Below are positions 61,012 through 64,000 of a stretch of 64,000 bases of DNA, piece by piece; position 1 is the stretch's first letter, and every line of letters begins with the position of its first letter. The stretch is from Polyangiaceae bacterium (GTDB lineage Bacteria > Myxococcota_A > Polyangia > Polyangiales > Polyangiaceae). Made by a program: the position numbers and the translations under genes. The DNA lies in NCBI GenBank assembly GCA_013361525.1, contig JABFXY010000103.1, positions 1 to 64,000 on the forward strand. Direction: 5' to 3'. The notes under the pieces were generated by a model. It was not told the origin of the DNA. It worked only from the letters and a program-made list of their open reading frames with translations, and ran no database searches.

Positions 61012-61872
61012 ATGACCGCCAGGATCATCGACGGAAAAGCCATCGCGAAGAAGGTTCGAGACGAGGTCGCAGAGCGCGTGCGCGGGCTCGTGTCGGCGCA
61101 CGGCCGAGCACCGGGGCTCGACGTCGTGCTCGTCGGCGAAGACGCGGCGAGCGTCGTCTACACCCGCAACAAGGAGAAGGCGGCGATCGAGGTCGGCGTT
61201 CGCGGACGGCTGCACCGCCTCCCCGCGGAGACGACCGAGGCGGAGCTCCTGTCGGTCATCCGCAAGCTCAACGAAGACCCGACGGTCGACGGCATTCTCG
61301 TGCAGCTGCCGCTGCCGAAGCACATCCGCGAACAGAGCGTCCTCGACGCGATCGACCCCGACAAGGACGTCGATGGCTTCCACCCGCACAACGCCGGCCT
61401 GTTGCTCTCCGGCAGGCCGCACCTCGTGCCTTGCACGCCGGTCGGCTGCATGCGCCTCCTGCGCGAGGCCGGCGTCGAGCTCTCGGGCGCGCGTGCGGTC
61501 GTCGTCGGTCGGAGCAACATCGTCGGCAAGCCGATGGCGCAGTTGCTCCTCGCAGCGAACGCGACGGTCACCATCGCGCACTCCAAGACGCGCGACCTCC
61601 CCGGTCTGTGCCGCGAGGCCGACGTGCTCATCGCAGCGATCGGCCGCGCGAAGATGATCGGCGCCGATTTCGTGAAGCCCGGCGCCGCGGTCATCGACGT
61701 CGGCATCAACCGCGGCGAAGACGGCAAGCTCTGCGGCGACGTCGACTACGAGCCTGCGAAGGAGAAGGCCTCGGCCATCACGCCGGTGCCGGGAGGCGTC
61801 GGTCCGATGACGATCGCGTGCCTTCTCGAGAACACGCTCCGAGCCTTCGAGAAGCGCGAACAGAAAGCCTGA
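61012..61872 (+). CDS. folD: Bifunctional methylenetetrahydrofolate dehydrogenase/cyclohydrolase
   Basis: 286 residues. FolD interconverts 5,10-methylene-, methenyl- and 10-formyltetrahydrofolate, feeding purine and formyl-methionine synthesis. The catalytic Lys is in the YTRNKEKA segment, the family motifs GILVQLPLP and PCTPVGCMRLL are complete, the dinucleotide fold reads VVVGRSNIVGKPMAQLLL, and the signature PGGVGPMT closes the protein. The start is the ATG at 61012. The next gene begins 2 bases after its stop. Confidence 0.97.
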   Translation: MTARIIDGKAIAKKVRDEVAERVRGLVSAHGRAPGLDVVLVGEDAASVVYTRNKEKAAIEVGVRGRLHRLPAETTEAELLSVIRKLNEDPTVDGILVQLPLPKHIREQSVLDAIDPDKDVDGFHPHNAGLLLSGRPHLVPCTPVGCMRLLREAGVELSGARAVVVGRSNIVGKPMAQLLLAANATVTIAHSKTRDLPGLCREADVLIAAIGRAKMIGADFVKPGAAVIDVGINRGEDGKLCGDVDYEPAKEKASAITPVPGGVGPMTIACLLENTLRAFEKREQKA

Positions 61873-61874
61873 TC

Positions 61875-63260
61875 GTGCAGCGCGCCGCGACCTCCGCCCT
61901 CGCGACCGATCTCTACCAACTCACGATGGCCGCGGGGTATTTCCACCGCGGCATGTCGCATCGCATGGCGACGTGTGAGCTCTTCATCCGCAGGCTGCCT
62001 TTGGCGCGACGGTTCCTCGTCGCGCTCGGGATCGACGCTGCGCTCCACTACATCGAACATCTGCGCTTCTCCGAGGAGGACATCGCGTTCCTCCGCTCGG
62101 TGCCGGCGATGCGCGACGCGATGACCGACGACTTCGCCGCGTACCTGCGCGACTTCTCGTTCACCGGCGACGTGTGGGCCGTCGGCGAGGGCACCATCGC
62201 CTTCGAGAACGAGCCGCTCCTGCGGGTGCGCGCGCCGATCATCCAGGCGCAGATCCTCGAGACGTTCCTGCTCTCGGTCGTCAACCACGCGACGATGGTC
62301 GGCTCGAAGGCGGCCCGCATGGTGATCGCCGCCGACGGCCGCCGCGCGGTCGAGTTCGGCACGCGACGAACCCATCCGGACGCCGCGATCGAAGCCGCGC
62401 GCGACGCTTATGCGGTCGGCTTTGCGGGGACCAGCAACGTGGAAGCGTCCCGGCGCTTCGGCATCCCGCTCTACGGGACGGCCGCGCACATGTGGACGAT
62501 GGCGCACGCCACGGAGGAAGAGGCCTTTCGCGGCTACTTCGCGGTGTTTCCGAAGTCGTCGATCCTTCTCATCGATACGTACGACACCGTTCGTGGCGCG
62601 CGGCGCGCCGTGCAGGTCGCGCGCGATCAGCTTGCGGGTGTCCGGCTCGACTCCGGCGACCTCGGCGCGCTCGCGAAGGAGGTGCGCGCGGTCCTCGACG
62701 CCGAAGGCGCACCGAACGCCAAGATCGTCGCATCGGGTGACCTCAACGAGCACAGCGTCGCGGCGCTCGTCGCGAGCGGCGCGCCGATCGATACGTTCGG
62801 CATCGGAACGGAGCTCGTGTGCTCGGTGGACGCGCCGAGCTTGGGCGGCGTCTACAAGCTCGTCGAGATCGACGAAGGCCCGGGCACACCCGTGCGGCCC
62901 ATCGCGAAGTTCTCCGTCGGCAAAGGCACGTTCCCCGGTGCACACCAGGTGCTTCGCGTCGTCGACCGCGGCGTGTACCAGGAGGACGTCGTCATCCTCG
63001 ACCACGAGGATTCCCCGACGCTCGCGACCTCGGATCAGCAGGTCATTGGGCTCCTCGACACGGCGATTACGGCGGGTCGGCGCGTGCGACCCGCGGCCTC
63101 GCTCGATGCGGTCCGCGCGCACGTCGCCCGAGGGCTCGCGTCGCTGCCTCCGGCCGTCCGATCGCTCGAGCCTGCCGTACCGGGTCAGCCCGCCTACTCG
63201 GTCCGCCCGTCCGCCTCGCTCGCGGCGCTCATCGAGCGACTGCGCGTCGAGCTGGTCTGA
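61875..63260 (+). CDS. pncB: Nicotinate phosphoribosyltransferase
   Basis: 461 residues from the GTG at 61875. It converts nicotinate and PRPP to nicotinate mononucleotide, entering NAD salvage. Recognisable segments are TDLYQLTMAAGYFHRG at the N-terminus, ATFLLSVVNH-type QAQILETFLLSVVN, EFGTRRTHPDAA (the autophosphorylated His region), AGTSNVEASRRFGIPLYGTAAHM, and the PRPP-binding RLDSGDLGALAKEVR and FGIGTELV. The frame is open upstream through folD, but only this start is reasonable. pncA follows 44 bases later. Confidence 0.95.
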   Translation: MQRAATSALATDLYQLTMAAGYFHRGMSHRMATCELFIRRLPLARRFLVALGIDAALHYIEHLRFSEEDIAFLRSVPAMRDAMTDDFAAYLRDFSFTGDVWAVGEGTIAFENEPLLRVRAPIIQAQILETFLLSVVNHATMVGSKAARMVIAADGRRAVEFGTRRTHPDAAIEAARDAYAVGFAGTSNVEASRRFGIPLYGTAAHMWTMAHATEEEAFRGYFAVFPKSSILLIDTYDTVRGARRAVQVARDQLAGVRLDSGDLGALAKEVRAVLDAEGAPNAKIVASGDLNEHSVAALVASGAPIDTFGIGTELVCSVDAPSLGGVYKLVEIDEGPGTPVRPIAKFSVGKGTFPGAHQVLRVVDRGVYQEDVVILDHEDSPTLATSDQQVIGLLDTAITAGRRVRPAASLDAVRAHVARGLASLPPAVRSLEPAVPGQPAYSVRPSASLAALIERLRVELV

Positions 63261-63304
63261 CGCCTGCATCTTCGATAGTTGTTTCCTCTCCGTGAGGGCA
63301 TTCG

Positions 63305-63961
63305 ATGCGGATCTTCATCGACGTCGACGTCCAGAACGATTTCTGTGAGCCGAAGGGCGCGCTCTACGTGTCCGGCTCGCCGAACGACTTGTACCGAGCG
63401 ATCGTGCGCCACGCCGGCGAACGGGCGATCCCGATCCTCGGCAGCGTCGACTCGCATGTGTTCGACGCATGGGAGTTTGCGTCGAGCGGCCGCGCCGGTC
63501 CGCAGGGAGAGAAGCCGAACTTCCCCGACCACTGCGTGAAGGGGACCCACGGGTGGCTCAAGGTCGAGGGCACGCTGCCGGCGCGTTTTCGATTCGTACC
63601 GAACGTCCCCAATCTCGACGCCGAGTGGTACGCCTCCGAGGTCGTCGACCAGCGAGCCTCGGGCCTCTACTTCGAGAAGGAAGTGTACAGCCTCTTCGCG
63701 AACCCCAATGCGGAGCGGGTCCTCGAGGCCATCGCTCGCCGCGCAGGCGCGCCGCTCGATCTGGTTGTGTTCGGCGTCGCGACCGACTACTGCGTGCGCG
63801 CCGCTGCGCTCGGCCTTCGCGAACGAGGGTACGCGACGACGGTGCTGACCAACGCGATACGCGGGATCACCGAAGAGGGCAGCGCAAGAGCGCTCGACGA
63901 GATGCGCGACGCCGGGTGCCGACTCTCGACGTGGGAGGAGCTGTGCGGGTCTTCGGTCTGA
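63305..63961 (+). CDS. pncA: Nicotinamidase/isochorismatase-family amidohydrolase
   Basis: 218 residues. Nicotinamidase makes nicotinate for the enzyme encoded just upstream, so the two act in sequence. The catalytic triad is Asp8 (DVDVQNDF), Lys125 (YFEKEVYS) and Cys163 (GVATDYCVRAAA). Likely metal ligands are Asp49 and His51 (SVDSH) and His76 (FPDHCVKG). The gene order pncB-pncA supports nicotinamide as substrate over isochorismate. Its end overlaps the start of coaE by 19 bases. Confidence 0.93.
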   Translation: MRIFIDVDVQNDFCEPKGALYVSGSPNDLYRAIVRHAGERAIPILGSVDSHVFDAWEFASSGRAGPQGEKPNFPDHCVKGTHGWLKVEGTLPARFRFVPNVPNLDAEWYASEVVDQRASGLYFEKEVYSLFANPNAERVLEAIARRAGAPLDLVVFGVATDYCVRAAALGLRERGYATTVLTNAIRGITEEGSARALDEMRDAGCRLSTWEELCGSSV

Positions 63962-64000
63962 CGGGCGGGATCGCCTCGGGCAAGACCACGGTCGCGCGCC
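63943..64000 (+). CDS. coaE: Dephospho-CoA kinase, N-terminal fragment (runs off the window)
   Basis: Only the first 19 codons are inside the window, from a GTG at 63943 preceded by GGAGGAG. They read VRVFGLTGGIASGKTTVAR, the usual opening of dephospho-CoA kinase with its P-loop GGIASGKTT. This enzyme phosphorylates dephospho-CoA in the last step of coenzyme A synthesis. The rest lies beyond 64000. It overlaps pncA by 19 bases. Confidence 0.85.
   Translation, partial: MRVFGLTGGIASGKTTVAR

Overview
The window is a chromosome segment from a very GC-rich Gram-negative bacterium. It is most likely a myxobacterium (Myxococcota, probably Polyangiales/Sorangium-like). This is inferred from several Ser/Thr kinases, FHA and sigma54-activator proteins, TPR proteins, many lipoproteins with Gly/Thr-rich linkers behind the lipobox, type IV pilus ATPases and type VI secretion genes. 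No tRNA, rRNA, CRISPR, insertion sequence or prophage was seen.

Layout. 1-430: noncoding, 48-bp tandem repeats and hairpins. 431-6187 (minus): exported barrel-like protein, lexA, pilT, pilB. 6291-12435 (plus): FHA protein, kinase, two small Cys-rich lipoproteins and a 999-residue TPR protein whose N-terminus looks like a caspase fold without its catalytic dyad. 12712-20131: lipoproteins, proline-catabolism dehydrogenase, DUF2804 protein, Nudix hydrolase, SUMF1-like protein. 20142-27388: FHA-sigma54 activator, nitrilase-family amidase, membrane-anchored kinase, TPR protein. 27533-35334: type II NADH dehydrogenase, DUF2505, PilZ, OmpA-type lipoprotein, aminotransferase, polytopic membrane protein. 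35335-36174: no convincing gene, but hairpins, a strong terminator and a dispersed repeat. 36175-44434: lipoproteins, isoaspartyl peptidase, a CxxxC-repeat lipoprotein, DUF433 protein, then FG-GAP lipoprotein, mltG and a 9-helix protein with presenilin-like GxGD and PAL motifs. 44627-49654: MrfA-type helicase and a lipoprotein-maturation cluster of two lspA genes and lgt. 49738-57002: a VgrG/DUF2169/pentapeptide/DUF3540/DUF4150 type VI loading module. 57142-64000: hypothetical gene, kinase fused to TolB-like and TPR parts, GST-like protein, folD, NAD salvage genes and the start of coaE.

Themes. Envelope lipoproteins are numerous and lgt plus two lspA genes sit in the same window. Phospho-signalling parts (three kinases, two FHA proteins, a sigma54 activator) are scattered among them.

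The most unusual signals are noncoding or easily missed. (1) Four copies of a long inverted repeat sit exactly between convergent genes. (2) Two diverged copies of a ~133-bp intergenic element keep their stems through compensatory base changes. (3) A candidate bacterial presenilin/SPP-like intramembrane protease overlaps mltG. (4) A pseudo-caspase-TPR protein follows the FHA/kinase genes. (5) The second lspA has its ribosome binding site inside two mutually exclusive hairpins. All functional statements come from reading motifs; no database search was run.
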